Origin: Lepidonotus clava
Lineage: Eukaryota; Annelida; Polychaeta; Phyllodocida; Polynoidae
Reading direction: 5' to 3'
Length of the DNA: 64,000 bases
Assembly (NCBI GenBank): GCA_936440205.1
Contig: OW387133.1
Location: 10,072,001 to 10,136,000 of the forward strand
The translations under genes and the position numbers were made by a program. A model generated the notes under the pieces. That model saw nothing but the letters and a program-made list of their open reading frames with translations. It searched no databases and was not told where the DNA came from. Positions 1 to 12,790 of this stretch are shown one piece after another; the first letter of the stretch is position 1, and every line of letters begins with the position of its first letter.

Positions 1-1980
1 TTCTACGAAACTGTATTGATGGAAGTTTATAGCACCATAGTTCTACTATTTATATAACCTACTTAATTGTATTAGCGGCAGTTCTTAGGTTTAGTTCTCA
101 AGAATTTCTACACCTGCAGTTTTCCGGTTAAACTGATTGGAAGTAGTACATGGAAAGTGGTAATTATTTCGGGCAAATGCAACAGGTTTTGGTCCTACCG
201 GTGATATCACTTTTCCTTTACAGTTGTCAATGTTATTGCCATCAAATATGTTTTGCTACGTCTCTATTATTAACAATTCACATCATGATTCCTCATATCT
301 TTCCACCATAATAATTATTACATGTCTATGTGATTGGTTGAAGCAATAATACGTCCCCTCTCATCAACGATCTTCCCGAAAAAGGCAATTAACATTCTGC
401 AGATTAGTTCTCTAATTCATCAGGCACATAAGCAGATAGGTATCCTCTGATGTGATTGTGGCTGGGTTACGGCGGTGGGGCCGGGGTAGCCGGCACCAGG
501 GCGCAGGGGTCGGCGAGTGGCCGCAGAGGGCGTTGGTCAGCCCCACTAACAAGCACAGGAAATGAGTGTGATTGTTCTAATCCATCAGCTGTCAGGGCAG
601 TAATCACCCGCTGGACGGCATGGCCGCCCCGCCCGGTCAGCCCCCAACCCGGCCCCCAACCCGGCCCCCAACCCGGCCCCGATCTGGTCAGTCGCTGAAC
701 TACGTCTAGGTTCACCTTTTCTTCCACCCAGGTTATAGGAGCCATGGTAGCGTGGGCGTTTTTCGTTTGTATAATCGCCGATGAAATGATAGCTCTAGCA
801 AGATATTGTTGTAACTAAACATTATTTACAATAAACTTCACAATTTTCAACTTTGCTATCTTATTTTGACCTTAGATATGGGGGCTATGAAGTCTTTGTC
901 TGTGTGATGAATTATCTAATTTTTAATATTTTTCATGACAGGAGTCAAAAGTTTTGACATGTCAGCATAATGTGTACATAGTATTTCAGATTATAACTGG
1001 AACATTTAATGATTAATCATTATGTTCTGTATCCTAGAATGCTATAGTTAGTCTAAGAGATTGCCGGCAATATCACATATTCATTTAATTTATTGATCTT
1101 TTGAAAAATTAATGTTTACAGATATTGATAAAGAGTGAAAGACGTAACAGTATCAAGAGGGATATCGTTGAACTTCGCACTTTTACAGAACCTCATGCAT
1201 ATACCTGTGCTGCGACCTCACAATCACAATTACGAGAATGAAAGTATTTCAATTATATTAGAAAATTCAACAACACCCCATTGCATGGTAATAGTTTACT
1301 TATTAGCCCGCACAGATTGGTCATTAAGGTCAATGAATACCTTATGTCGTGGGTCCTGCACCATGCCTGTTGCCCCTCTGTCATTCCGAGCACCATATGG
1401 TCAGCGATCCCCTGCTGACCCTGAGGTTAATGCATCACGTGTTGTAGTTGGGTCTGAAAACAAGTATGCTTCAAAATCTTGAAAGTACTGTGCGAATATC
1501 CAACTTTTAAATTACCATGTGTTTCACCGTAGACCGAATGTACAGATACAGTTAATGTTACTTCAGTCAATGTTCAGTCGAGATAGCTAAGTATTGTATG
1601 AATTAGTTGATTTGCCAGGGAGAAGATGTCAGACGTAGTTCAGATTCATATAACATTCTTTACTTTTGTAATACTCTATTAAATTGTCTACAGGGGCAAC
1701 ATTCATCAGCGTACATGATTAAATACTTATACCCATAGTGCCCATCCCTTGCAACAAGCTAGAATACCTTTTTATTCTCAAATAAATGTATACATAAACA
1801 TCCTCTTATATGTTTGTAGGCTTAAAAACAGTCATCTATGAGGCAATCGCGTGTAGGACTGAGATTGCACATGACGTGATTTCAATCGGCACAAACGATG
1901 GAGTTCCTATGTGACAAACACAATCAGAGTTGACAAGTTTCAAACGGCACAAAGCTGGATTTGCGGGGTCTGAGAGAGTG
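1..1980. other. AT-rich intergenic DNA with one GC-rich patch
   Basis: Mostly AT-rich sequence with stops in every frame. A GC-rich patch at about 456-745 can be read as a proline-glycine repeat, but this comes from a 12-bp tandem repeat and is not good coding evidence. A 115-codon open stretch on the plus strand at 1135-1482 has no motif I recognise and no splice context, so I do not call it. No RNA gene or mobile element recognised. Confidence 0.6.
641..676. repeat. 12-bp tandem repeat, three exact copies
   Basis: The unit CCCCCAACCCGG is repeated three times without change at 641-652, 653-664 and 665-676. It sits in the GC-rich patch and reads as Pro-Gln-Pro-Gly on the plus strand and Gly-Pro-Gly-Trp on the other. 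The lack of divergence suggests recent slippage. Confidence 0.9.
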
Positions 1981-4740
1981 TGTTAGTGTGTATGAGTGCG
2001 TGGTTGGGTGTGGGTCTGTGTTGGTGAGGGGGTGGGGTGGGGAAAAGGGCAGTGATTGATGCTGTAGCAGTGTGATCGTACCAAATGAACCTGACTCCTA
2101 CTCGTTATGAGTGCAGCGTGTTTCTTGAAGGCCCCTGACAGGTCGCATGCCGACCGCACACTTCTCATCGGCACAATCCCTTTTTGCATTGCTAATAGAA
2201 ACCCCCACCCTTTTCCACCATGCACGCCTCCCCCCTCCCGCAGAATCATTGCCAATGCTGGTTTTTGAAAGGTCTAAATTGAGAGTTTTTCATCTGGCCG
2301 GTAAACAAGCCAAGTGGTGGATTGTAAGGCAGGGCTGGGTGCTGGGTCCTGACGCAGGGCCTGGCCACAAGGTAAATCAGGCCGTATTGGCAGTTCGCAT
2401 GCCACACCCAGAATAATCCAGGTACCCAGGGCCGGCTAATGATATGTTCATTGTTGGCCAGGAGCAGGCGTATACTTTGGTAATGATTCCACCCACGAAC
2501 TGGGACAAAGGGGGAAATTCTGGGCCCTATTTTCTTAAATTGCGGATAATGTGGAATTTCCATCGACTGACTGTTCAAAGCGAATTGTAGTCGTTAGAAT
2601 GTCGTCTCGAATGATTTAACAAAAGCCTTGCAATCCAACTGCTGCGCCACGCAAATAGGAGTAATTGACGCAATATGGCAAGGCATTAGCGTCATTTTAT
2701 TGGAATGATATTTCTAAAATCAGGAAATCGAACTTAAAAAGGGAAAATGGAAACTTAATATAAGGATAATGATCTTTCCTGTTTCGCCTAAAGTAGCATG
2801 ATTTGGAAATGGCATGTAGTTATTGTTTCATTTCTGATAGCATTTGATACAAGACGTCCATTTCTACATTATTCTTTTGAAAGTCATGCCTGTTTGCACT
2901 TGGAAAAGTAGAGTTATTTCTTGTCAAAGTTGACTGACAAGACACAATTGTGATGGAACACATTTGACCTTTTTGATACTTCATAAAAGGCTGGGAATAA
3001 CTGACGGTTGATACAAAATAAAAGGTGGACTTATGCCTGTAATGTACGGGAGGGACGTCATTATAATGTATTCTAATTCCTTTAGAGCAAACTTGACATG
3101 CAGGATTAATTTTGAAACGGACCATCCCTATTACCAGTTTAGACTTTTTGTTAGATTGAAACTGTATATATGTTACTGTATTTATTGTATGTGTGTGATT
3201 TCTGTACTTTATTTATTCCACTATGTAACTACTGGAAGATCCCTCACTATTGTGAAGCATTTTTGTTAATAATTTAAAAGGAAATGGCAAAACTAATACC
3301 AATGACTCAAAGATCCCTGACCACAAAGATGAACCTGATAGAGTATCACACCACATGGCCTGAGGTGAATCCACACCTGCCTTCCCCACCTGACTAAACC
3401 TTAAACCATAGCTAGGTCCTTTCTTCCAACCCCAACCATTGATGGTCCAGCTCGGGTTACCTGGCCACAGGTGGGTTGGGGGACCAGGTAGGACACTTTG
3501 TCCACCCTGGAGGGCACTCTCACGCCAACACCTGGATCCCCCCCGGGGGGGGGCACCCACTCTTTGTACAATTGTACATCATGGCATAGTTCATCCCAAA
3601 TGATTGTCCCTTTATAAAATGTACTATTCTGGTACTATTCTGGTACTTTGAAAAATATTTCATGGTAAACTTTAATGTTGATGTAAATTGGGATGTACTT
3701 ATTGTAGCCCACCGCCCATTGTATTTATTGCTTTTGAGCTTAGACTGTATACAAAACCAAGATTAGCACTTACGATACTCAATTACAATGTTAGGTCCAT
3801 AAATTGATGCACTTACGGATAGAAAATCATTGTTCACTTTTTTATATGAGGAACCTGTATTTATGTGATATTGGCAATAAAATTGTTCTTAAAAAACAGG
3901 ATGTATGAGCCCCCCCCCCCCCCTCTTAAGCTTTGAGAGGGACTGCACTGCCACTGCTTCTGAAAGTTGCTCCCAACTCTGCTACCCAAACTATATCTGA
4001 GTGCCCCCCCCCACCCCCCAGGCCTGGAGCACACTGCCTCCAGGTTGTAGGGGAATGTGTCATGGGTAAAGGGGACACTGGAGGCTCTCACCTTTATTGT
4101 GGGGCACAGGAGGGGTTGGGTGAGGGTAGGAGAGGGTCAGGCAGGTGTAGGGTTACTGGAGAGGCCCGTTAATGGGTTCCCCTCACCACCAGGAGTCCCT
4201 ACCTGAGGCTTCTCCTGTGGTCACAATGTGGGAAGGTGACCAACTGAATGCCTTCTATGATTACTGCCATAGTGGGGTTTGGCTCATTCGGTCAATCAAG
4301 CTTCTTGTGAGCGACAGACAGCTAGCTCATACAGAGAGAGGTATGAGCAAACATACCATTCTTAAAGACAAGTGTTATAATTATAGTATCACTCAATAAT
4401 TGCATGCCTGTATTAGGTATCCTGCATTAAACTAGTTGGAAACATGCGACTACTAACAAAAAATAACATTTAAATTGACCAGTATTGGTATCATAAACTT
4501 AATCCAAAAAATGTTCTCCTATCACGAACGTACCATAATAATAATTTCCATATACTACTTACACCCTATAATTTATTTCTCTCATCAAAATAATGGCCGG
4601 GTACTCGTCAGACAGCTGGGCCAAACTGTAAGGAAAACTTGTGTTCTCTAATTCCAGTTAGCATTGTTAGGATGCAAGGGGTACTTAAACATTGCCCCTA
4701 TCCCAGCCTCATAACTATGATTAGATAACGTGGTGAGGGA
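1981..4740. other. Intergenic DNA with simple-sequence patches
   Basis: Begins with a G/T-rich low-complexity run (1981-2042). GC-rich patches at about 3290-3560 and 3905-4180 hold a C-run meeting a G-run (3538-3553, C7 then G9, able to fold back) and C homopolymers near 3911 and 4005. A short 11-bp duplication lies near 3628-3650. The stretches between are AT-rich. Short open frames here overlap each other on both strands and none resembles a known family. Confidence 0.6.
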
Positions 4741-6720
4741 GTTGTCCCTACCCCCCCCCCATCCTCCCCTCCCGTTATCCCGCCTGTGGTAGGTAGAGGC
4801 CGTAGGAGGGGGGGTGGGTGTTGGTGCAGCTGTGATAAACGTCTCCTTTTCTTTGTCGCGCCACTCGTGACGACCTGGCCCCGGCTAAGTGGTTAAAAAC
4901 AGCTCCTGGTGGCCCGGCATCATAAACGTCAGGGTGGGCCGAGAGGGGGTCGGTGATGTGTGAATTAGCAGGGGTGGGGAGGGGGTGCGGTGGGTGGTAG
5001 GGGTTGGATGGGGAACGGTAGGGGCCGGGGTGGGGAGGGGTGGGGGCTGGTAGGAGCCGGGGGTCAACCCCAGACAACCTACCTTCATCTCTCATCGCCG
5101 CCCCATTTATAATCAGCGTATATGTACTTCTATAGTCGCCCATCTATAATATTTCCATCTTATTTTCTAAAGGATGGAAATCATCTGTTGGAACAATGAA
5201 AAAACAATCATTCACTTGTTTCCCTTTCTGTTTATAGCATGTTTTTAGAAGGCAAGTGATGTGATACTGATGACCTAAATCCACAATCTTTAGACAGGCG
5301 ATGACCTTACTTTTGATGAAAATGTTGGCCTTCACAAAATAGTCCCAAAGAAGAATGAACTTGTTTATATATCATGGAATGGTTATCATATCTATCTTTT
5401 TTTCTTCAAAATTTATTAGTAATTCACTTCAGGGTTGCCCCTGGTTTTCGGTGATTTTGTACGTAGTTTTTTTTATGAACTGTGTAGTACGTTAGGATAC
5501 ATGGACATTCTCTAACTTGAAAAAGAGCAGGCACAAAATACATTCAACAGACTGATACATTTAGATGTTGGACCAGTTATAATGGCTGTTCCACATTAAC
5601 ACACTGGGTCACACTTGGTAAAAACATAGTTTAATACATAGTACATTGCAAGAACGACCATCCCGTGTCCGTACCTGCAGTTTGCTCTCCTCCCTACCTC
5701 CCAACTCATCAGGGTGCTTCAGGGCCTTACCTGTTGCCTGAACCCCTCACCTGGACCTTTTGGCCGCCCGCCGACTGTCTGCACGGAGGGTCAGGGTGCT
5801 GGAGGTGACACCTCATCACGCTGACAGGCTGACAGCCGCCACATGCGATTGCGTGCCGAGTGGAGCTGGGTGGTAGAGTGGCGAGGAGGGGCCGGCGGGA
5901 GGGGGGCGGCTCGCCGGGCCGTCAGGTGAGAAGAGGCCGGCGAGTGGAGGGCCCGCCGCCCGGTCTCTACCCGAGGGGTCGGCGCCCCGCCATTTAGGGC
6001 CAACGCCTCAACATATGGGGCCACTCGGGAGACCGGTGGAGGAGGGCACTAATTGACGAGACTTTTCATTATTGTGGTTGTCGTTAGGAATGAGATCCTA
6101 CATACTAGGCTGTAAGGTTAGAAGCACCGGGGAAGGGTTTTGGGAATGTACACGGGGAGGGGGATTCAGTGTATATAGGATATGTGGAGGAAGTTTTGGG
6201 GAATATATTGAGCAGGGACGGAACCAAAAATTTCCAAAGAGCAACCAATAGGTTTAACATGTTACACAAAGCATAATCATGTTTTTCTGGAGGGACCCAA
6301 AGCATTTTCAGTATTACAAGGGTGTTTCCCAACGATATGACCCTTCCCAGTATCCAACTTCTACCTGTGTAGATAAAGGTCACATCAGGCGGAAACCTCA
6401 GTAAACTGCCTCCTCCAGGGTTGATTCCCAACACTGGAGGAATAAAACCGGCGTCTGGCCGCGCCATGCATACTGTGTGCAGCTACAAGCAGTAATCAGG
6501 GATAATCTGCGGCAGACAGGGGGGAGATGATATGTTAGACCACAAGTGCGTGTCAGCCCGACTGGGTGGGTGGCATTTTCATTAGTGGTGAGATTAAGGT
6601 GGTCGTTAGTCACCCCAACCCCCACAGCAGGCCGCCGTGGCCGAGATCTCCCCTCTCCAAAACCACTCCACGCGCAAGCCCTCTCTAAACGCGGCCACTC
6701 CAGTCCAGCCTGACCCAAAC
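4741..6720. other. Intergenic DNA, G-rich and CpG-rich patches
   Basis: The plus strand at about 4795-5070 is strongly G-rich, ending in a dense set of G tracts. An AT-rich spacer follows to 5640. A CpG-rich, promoter-like patch then runs from about 5680 to 6050, and a milder one lies at 6400-6720. The overlapping open frames in these patches are a by-product of high GC. I see no exon with convincing splice sites. Confidence 0.55.
5031..5056 (+). other. G-quadruplex motif with five G tracts
   Basis: Five runs of at least four G are separated by only one or two bases within 26 bp. Short loops of this kind are known to favour very stable intramolecular quadruplexes. Many further G triplets lie immediately upstream (4970-5030), so the whole 100-bp strand is G-skewed. 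Confidence 0.75.
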
Positions 6721-8100
6721 CGACAGTTATATACTACTTACAGTAACAAAAACTGGACAGACTGGAAAGGAAATATTAAATTACACACCAGTGTGAATTT
6801 AACATCATAGGTTATAGCAACTGGAATGTGATAACCCCCTTTTGTGTTTTACAGAAAAGAAACATTAATAGTGTTGCGGATATCATATATGGCCACCGCA
6901 GGAGGTAGACCATCACGGCAAACGTTGGGCGTTGAACCTGTTCTTTCACTCTCGATTTTGGCGAAATTTGACAATGCCCTTACACTCGCGTGTTCGGAAA
7001 GAAAACGTCTATCATTACAAAATTGTTTATCGCATGGGTTATTTTAGAGAAAGAATGTTGGCTGAAATTACTCGGATAAAACTGTATGAAAAACGACTCA
7101 TATTTGCTTTGTTCAAATCAGGTTTTCTGAATATAAATTTTAAAGAAATGAAATCATAATGAATAGATCTCCATTATGTTGTGAACTTTGTGTTCGACAT
7201 CCACCACATGATGAAAAACATAATCTTAATCTACTTATTTTGGTCAATTTAAGTTTACAGTAACATATTCTTAGCTTTGTATAATGATGAAAAACATAAT
7301 CTTAATCTATTTATTTTGGGCAATCAAGGTTTACAGTGAAATATTCTTAGCTTTATATAATAACGGAGTTTCAATTAAATCTCTCAGTAGAGTGTGTCAT
7401 AACACGCATTGTTACTTAACCACGTATAACTTTAGAAAGCTTGAGAGAATTACAGAACCATAGGCCTATATTTACCTTAATACACGTAGCATGAGATACT
7501 AATTCAAAATATGTATGTAATACAAACCAAATAATGTGTACTTTGGTAATTAATTAAACTCTTTGACGTCAGCATTGAAGATAGAAACATGACGATATGG
7601 TACTAAAGCATTTCTGTCTGTGGTGTCAATGTTACATTATTACGAGATTAACTCCTTAAGTATAGTCTAAACAGACTCAAATCTATACAATTATGATGAT
7701 TTTATTGGAGCTTATGTTGCAACAAATCTTTATGTATTGGCCTGTAAGCCTATATACTGAGGCCTCATCCACACCCCTGTCAAAGCTTTAAGCCTGTCCA
7801 CATAAGGACATCTAAATTGACCTGGGTTAGTAAGATTAATGGAATAATAACAGCAGTTGGCCATTCTGCCACCCACGCGCCCTACTGATGCGATCACATT
7901 TACAGAATTAACGATCTCGTTGTTTTATCTTAATGGCAGAAACAGGCATCGGGTGGTAGTTTAAATTCCAGGGTTGTTTTACTTGAAAAATGAATATACC
8001 TTCATTACACTAGAAAAATAAAAGTATAAAAATCGATACACATATCAACCATTGACAGCTAGTGAAACAATATTTTTTTTACACTTTTGAGTTATGATAG
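6721..8100. other. AT-rich intergenic DNA with a tandem duplication
   Basis: Mainly AT-rich. A good polypyrimidine tract and AG (6836-6854) is followed 50 bp later by GAG/GTAGAC, which could be a small exon at 6855-6904. The reading is short and matches nothing I know, so it is not called. The 76-bp duplication is listed separately. No other structure was seen. Confidence 0.5.
7208..7361. repeat. Two-copy tandem repeat, about 76 bp
   Basis: Two adjacent copies start with ATGATGAAAAACATAATC at 7208 and 7284. They share the same order of words (TCTTAATCTA, TTATTTTGG, TTTACAGT, ATTCTTAGCTTT) with scattered substitutions. This is an old local duplication in non-coding DNA. Confidence 0.9.
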
Positions 8101-10890
8101 ATTGTACAAACGATAGCACCAATTAATATTTTGTGACAATATCCATCTGTATATGAGCTCAATCAGAACTCGGAAATCCCTTTCTACTTCGCGAAAAGTA
8201 ATACAGTCCCAAACTTCTTCACTGTGCCCTGAAGTTAGTTCGGAAAACGTCCACGAGATGGGGGCACTGCAGGTGGCGTCGGCCGACGCTGGCTTGGTTT
8301 CCATGTCGTGATGATGTATTCATATGCCGCCTCTTGGCAGCAGCGACTCTTTATGGCCATGTGACTCTGTCAACCAATCGTGACAGCGGTGGGCGGGGCT
8401 CCTGTCAATCAAGCTGTCCGTTATGCTAGGGTGGCGCCAGAAGTACTCGTGGTGCGTCAACACCAGCGTCCCGTGATGCAGCGCGGCGTCCGGGCCGTCC
8501 ATGTTGTTGTCCTGTCAGATCCTCTCCGTGTTTTTTCGTCCCTCTCCCTGGCCGTCTGTTCCCTGACGTTTTGTATTCACAGCCCCCAGTGAGGTCATCT
8601 ACATGTTCCTTTTGACATGCTGAATATACTACATGTTCTATGCAAGAATAGATTGGAATGGAATGACTGAGAGTGGTTGTTTGGGGGAAGAAGAAGAATA
8701 ACATTTTGATGAGTGTAGACAGAACTGGCATGGCTGTATTTAATATACACCTTTGCCATAGACCCTGAAAATGCCAAAGACCATGATAAAAGATAGGCGC
8801 TTTTTTCCCACTGGTTATCCCACTGTCGCATAAAAGAGTTTTCTTTTAATCACTAGAAGGTTGATGAATCTAACATTGAATTACATTGCGCATTTGTTAA
8901 AGATACCTACCAAATTGTACAACGCCAATCTAAGTGACATGAATGTTTTGCTTACATTAGTCCAATAAACTTACTTATATATAGGGGTAAGACCTCCCCT
9001 ATAATCGTCTACTATAGTAACATAAGAAGTCAACATGGAGTTTATTGCCTCCTAGATATTTAATCAAAGCCAATCTGGAAAACGCCTGACTGTTAGCCCT
9101 TTATAATTCCCAAAGCGATTAATAAAGCCCGTGGGAATAGTGCTATAGTTTGCTATTTCAAGATAGCAATCGTTAGATTATCATTCAAGCAATATCTCCA
9201 ATGTCTTTTTGCTGTGGCAGGCCCCACATTACCATTAGGGAACCCAGCACGGCGCCGAAGGAATCAGTACTCTCAGTGAATAAACCGCCAATTTTTGGCG
9301 CTCCCGATGACCTATGGTCATTGTTACCATGACCACGAGTGTCCCTTGTCTCTTCTAAAATAACCTTGAAGCTCGAGGAAGCTTTCTTTCAGCCCGCTCC
9401 TTTTTAGCGTCGCCCACGCTGGGCCCGTCCACCCACTAAATGACGGTTTTTGCCCATTGTATCATCCATGGTGACAAAGAACACCTCTCGCCTACATCTG
9501 AGGCCGAGCCGCCCAGTCGACGACTTAGCCCGGGTCAGGGGCCATCCAAAGGTGATTAATCTTACTTTTCTGCGACCAGGCAGTTGAATAGTGTATCAAA
9601 CTACGATTTTATCAGGCCGGGCTAACGCAACGGAAAGTGGGGCATCTTTTTTGTCGGCGGGGGCTGATGATGGGGCCTTATCATTAGACACGAAGATGGG
9701 GGTAGAATATCAACGGTAGGGAGACAAGAAAGGGAAGGATGAATTACACATTCCCCCCATGAACATGCGTCTTCAATAGGACTCTCTGTAATTTCCTCCC
9801 CGAGTGAAAGAAATAGAGCAAAAACATATTGAAGTGGAGTGTGCTTTACGTCCCTCTATTCTTCTCCTGACTCGGTAACTTTTTCTTTTCTATAATGTAT
9901 AGGTGTTGGTTGTGTGAATCTTTTTCACTGGGATGGTTTAGTGCTGGCTCCATTCAAACCGAATAAAAGAGAAGACCCGGCGAAAAGGTAAACACAAGGC
10001 AGTGCAATAACTTACACTTCGCATTTTACAAAATTGTCAATACATCAATATGTATTTCTTGCTCACAATGTAATTATAAGGTTCAGCTGTGCAAATCTTA
10101 ATATAAATACATTACATCAAATCAGCAGATGTACTTTAAGACCCACCCAATTTGTAACACTATTCGGTCCATTTTCCTAGGGCACAAAAAAAGTGCAAGG
10201 GATGGGTTGCTAATCCCAAGGAAACAGTTCTGCTGTTTTTCAAACTGACAGAAGTATATTAGAGACCCGGTAACACGAGTAACCCCCGGCCCGGCGCATA
10301 GCCAGCGGCAGAAATGGAGACACGGAGGGGCGGCCAGGTAGGCCCCCAAATCTGGTTTCTTAATGGATCTTAGGGAAGGTAATTATCATTTAATAGAGGT
10401 CTAATTAAGCGAGGTATGTCCCTGGTGGTAGTCTCCCTGTCTGCTAGTCCATAGCCCGGGGCGTTGGCTGCTCCACAGAAGGCAGGAGAGTAACCCTTGG
10501 TTCAGGACCTACCTGCCCAGGGTCACACGTATAAGGCTATAGCCCCCACTCTATGCTCGGCTGATGACTCTAAACACCTGGAATTATCTGGATGCACATT
10601 TCGCCAATAGGCAGTAATAAATTAGAGCGCCGGCGACGCATTGTCTTTCCATTGTTGCGTGTTTTGATATTCTACGTGGCAAGAGGGCTAGATTGAAAAC
10701 AATGGCTTGAAAGAGGAGACTAGAAGACAATTATTTCCCGACAAAAGTCCACGGCGCCATCTGCCCCCTGAATCAGCTGAGTGGTGCCAAAGTTAAAACT
10801 TGAGAAAATAATTCGACTCCTCCGTGACACCAGGATAGAATTGTATCTAATCGGAATCTTTTTCAATCTATGATTGCTCTAACTGTGGTT
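8101..10890. other. Intergenic DNA with regulatory-like patches
   Basis: GC-rich blocks at about 8250-8600 and 9230-9560 carry clustered transcription-factor-like words: a PBX/MEIS-type decamer, CCAAT and E2F-like TTGGCG inverted pairs (CGCCAA at 9286-9291 and TTGGCG at 9295-9300), and a small inverted repeat of TGGTCAT near 9313-9336. No open frame here looks like a gene. An enhancer or promoter role is inference only. Confidence 0.45.
8402..8411 (-). promoter_or_regulatory. PBX-MEIS/PREP composite site
   Basis: The minus strand reads TGATTGACAG, the known composite site bound by PBX together with MEIS or PREP homeodomain proteins. A CCAAT word and a second TGACAG half-site lie within 40 bp upstream. 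One decamer can occur by chance in 64 kb with low probability; its neighbours raise the weight a little. Confidence 0.4.
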
Positions 10891-11288
10891 GTTATTGACT
10901 GGAAGAGGAAAACAGCTCATTGTAAAAGCAAGGGGCAAAAAGGGGCATGTTTACAATAATCCTTTTGAATAGAATACACTTATTTTCTTTTCGTAAAAAG
11001 AAAATGATAACGTCTGCAATATTGTATAACATACATTTTGGTAGACATGACCTTCTTTTTAACCATACACTTCCAAGATGTGCTGTTGACGTTATGTGTA
11101 TGAAAAGCGAAAAACACACTGCCAACCAACTGATTGTATGATGGCACTGCGGCCTATTCGTTGTTAGATCCCTGTGTATACACCCAGGCCTTGATTTATA
11201 GCACATGGGTGGCGGCCACTGTCTAGGCCTGGCCCCATTCAAGCTGGAGACAGGCCACTGGAGTCTACACGACAAACGGGCTCGTTGA

Positions 11289-11483
11289 CATGGCCTCGAC
11301 AAAAACCCTGGGCCCCCGTGCCACTGGTGTGGAAGCAGGGTGATGTCCAACTCAATCATGGACATCTCCAGCCCTCCAGTGTCCGCCTCCTCCAGGCACA
11401 ACAGGCGGCAGGCCCTCCTGGAGGCCCTACAGGAGACGGGCATTCCTGGAGAGGTTGAAAGGACTAAGCATGTATGGTTATAG
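11289..11483 (+). CDS. Possible short exon or small ORF, unrecognised
   Basis: An open plus-strand frame between two stops, with an internal ATG at 11343. From that ATG it would give 46 residues with a polar, serine-rich start and an amphipathic Arg/Gln/Leu/Glu-rich stretch, a composition closer to real protein than most GC-patch frames here. Before the ATG it reads Asn-Pro-Gly-Pro followed by Cys-x2-Cys. I see no strong splice acceptor, and the only GT near its end is a weak donor. I do not recognise a family. The opposite strand is also open, so this may be chance. Confidence 0.15.
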   Translation, partial: HGLDKNPGPPCHWCGSRVMSNSIMDISSPPVSASSRHNRRQALLEALQETGIPGEVERTKHVWL

Positions 11484-12246
11484 TATGGGTTACAGGCTGT
11501 GTACATCGTTAGAGACCCTGAAGAAATGGGACACTTTTACCACTTTAAAAAAAAAGAATGCTGACATGAGTGAAATAGTTTTATTTTGTTTATCCAATTT
11601 TAATGAAAAAATATCATACCTTGCTTAATCCTATAAGTATGTGCTTTATAATGGCCTCTTAGACTATAGGTCTTTTTGTAACTGAGGTTTTAAACAAAAA
11701 TCACTATATCGATTTCCTTTATGTTAGACAATATCAGAATGGGACCATTGCTACAAATCAATATTCTTGTTGTTGTACTAAAAACCGTTTTGCAGTGAGT
11801 TAAATCCTAACTCCAATTTCGGTACCTTTTAAGCAAATAGAGATATGTAACCGTTGTCTGCCAAAAAATAATTATCTGACTGTAAACATATGAGCGCATC
11901 ACTGAGGAATTTAATTAGCCTGTATCAAATCCATCATATCGACCTACACCTATTATTGTTGTTTTATATCCAGTAGACTATTTATTGGCGTGCATGTATT
12001 TTAGGTAGTTGAAATAATTACACGTATAGTCCGAGACCTTTGTAGATGTTCAGCTTTAAAACTAACTGTTCAGCTATATGCTACTCCACTTGAATCTAGT
12101 GTATCAATATATCAGTTATCACTTCAACACTAAGGCTACAACTATCTATCGAGAGAATCTATTCGGATAGGTAGCAACCACTCAGTAAAACGGCAGTTTA
12201 GTGTAAATAGCCTCTAATATGGGGGTAGCGGACAACCGCACCTTGC

Positions 12247-12254
12247 TATAAAAG
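12247..12254 (+). promoter_or_regulatory. TATA box of a possible core promoter
   Basis: A perfect TATAAAAG. Initiator-like CA dinucleotides lie 25-32 bp downstream (about 12278-12282), the usual distance for RNA polymerase II. No clear coding exon follows, so it may serve a non-coding transcript or be chance. Confidence 0.3.
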
Positions 12255-12349
12255 TCTCCAGGTGTACACTAGTCCTGCACCAGCTCATCACCAGCGGTCA
12301 GTACCCTGCTGATTTATGTCTCGGCAGGTGGGGGAGGGTGAAGACGCCG

Positions 12350-12790
12350 TCAGGAGGGGGGATACTTGGGTCTTGAAAGGGTACTTAGGCCTACTGCCAA
12401 ATGCACACATGAAGCGGGGTGGGGAATGTAAAAATTGAGGGGCAGTCAACCACTTTTTCGGAAGAAAGAAAAAAGGGAGGGGGCGATGAACTACATCTAT
12501 AGAACGATGATATATTGAAAGTTAGCAATATTGTTATCTTATTTCACAAAAAGCCTAATGATATTTCATCAGAAGTTTTCAAAAGAAATTTCTGCTATTT
12601 TGTATATTTCCTGGTACTGAGACACTCAGATTTTTAGGGCAGTAATCTATGTCTCCCAGAAATTAGGGGTGGTCAACTAAAATTCAGGAGTGGTTAGTGG
12701 TCGAAAAGTAGGGGCGGTAGTTTGGCAGTGAGTAGTAACCTTCAAATAGACAGTACCCCCCCTCCTCCCCACCTCCCCCAATGGTGAAGG
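12350..12790. repeat. Dispersed repeat, copy A (about 440 bp)
   Basis: Matches 42440-42800 in the same orientation over several separate words: GG..ACTTGGG.CTTGAAA.GGTAC near the left end, and GATTTTTAGGG, GGGGCGGT or GGGGTGGT with CAACT, then AGTAGTTTGGCAGTG, GTAGTAACCT and a C-rich tail at the right. Two diverged copies 30 kb apart indicate an old interspersed element. No coding capacity or clear terminal repeats, so the family is unknown. Confidence 0.75.

Larger units (their letters stand above)
10891..12349. other. Intergenic DNA; possible exon and TATA promoter
   Basis: Holds a GC-rich patch at 11150-11480 with an open frame on each strand, a possible core promoter at 12247 and otherwise AT-rich DNA. 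The long minus-strand frame (10892-11506) runs from the GC patch into AT-rich DNA with no change in composition signal and looks like chance. Confidence 0.45.

Noticed and set aside
456-745. Frames coding a Pro-Gln-Pro-Gly or Gly-Pro-Gly-Trp repeat
   Set aside because: Explained by an exact 12-bp tandem repeat that is open on both strands; no splice or promoter support.
10892-11506. 204-codon minus-strand frame
   Set aside because: Runs from a GC patch into AT-rich DNA with no motif; the plus-strand frame opposite is the better protein candidate.
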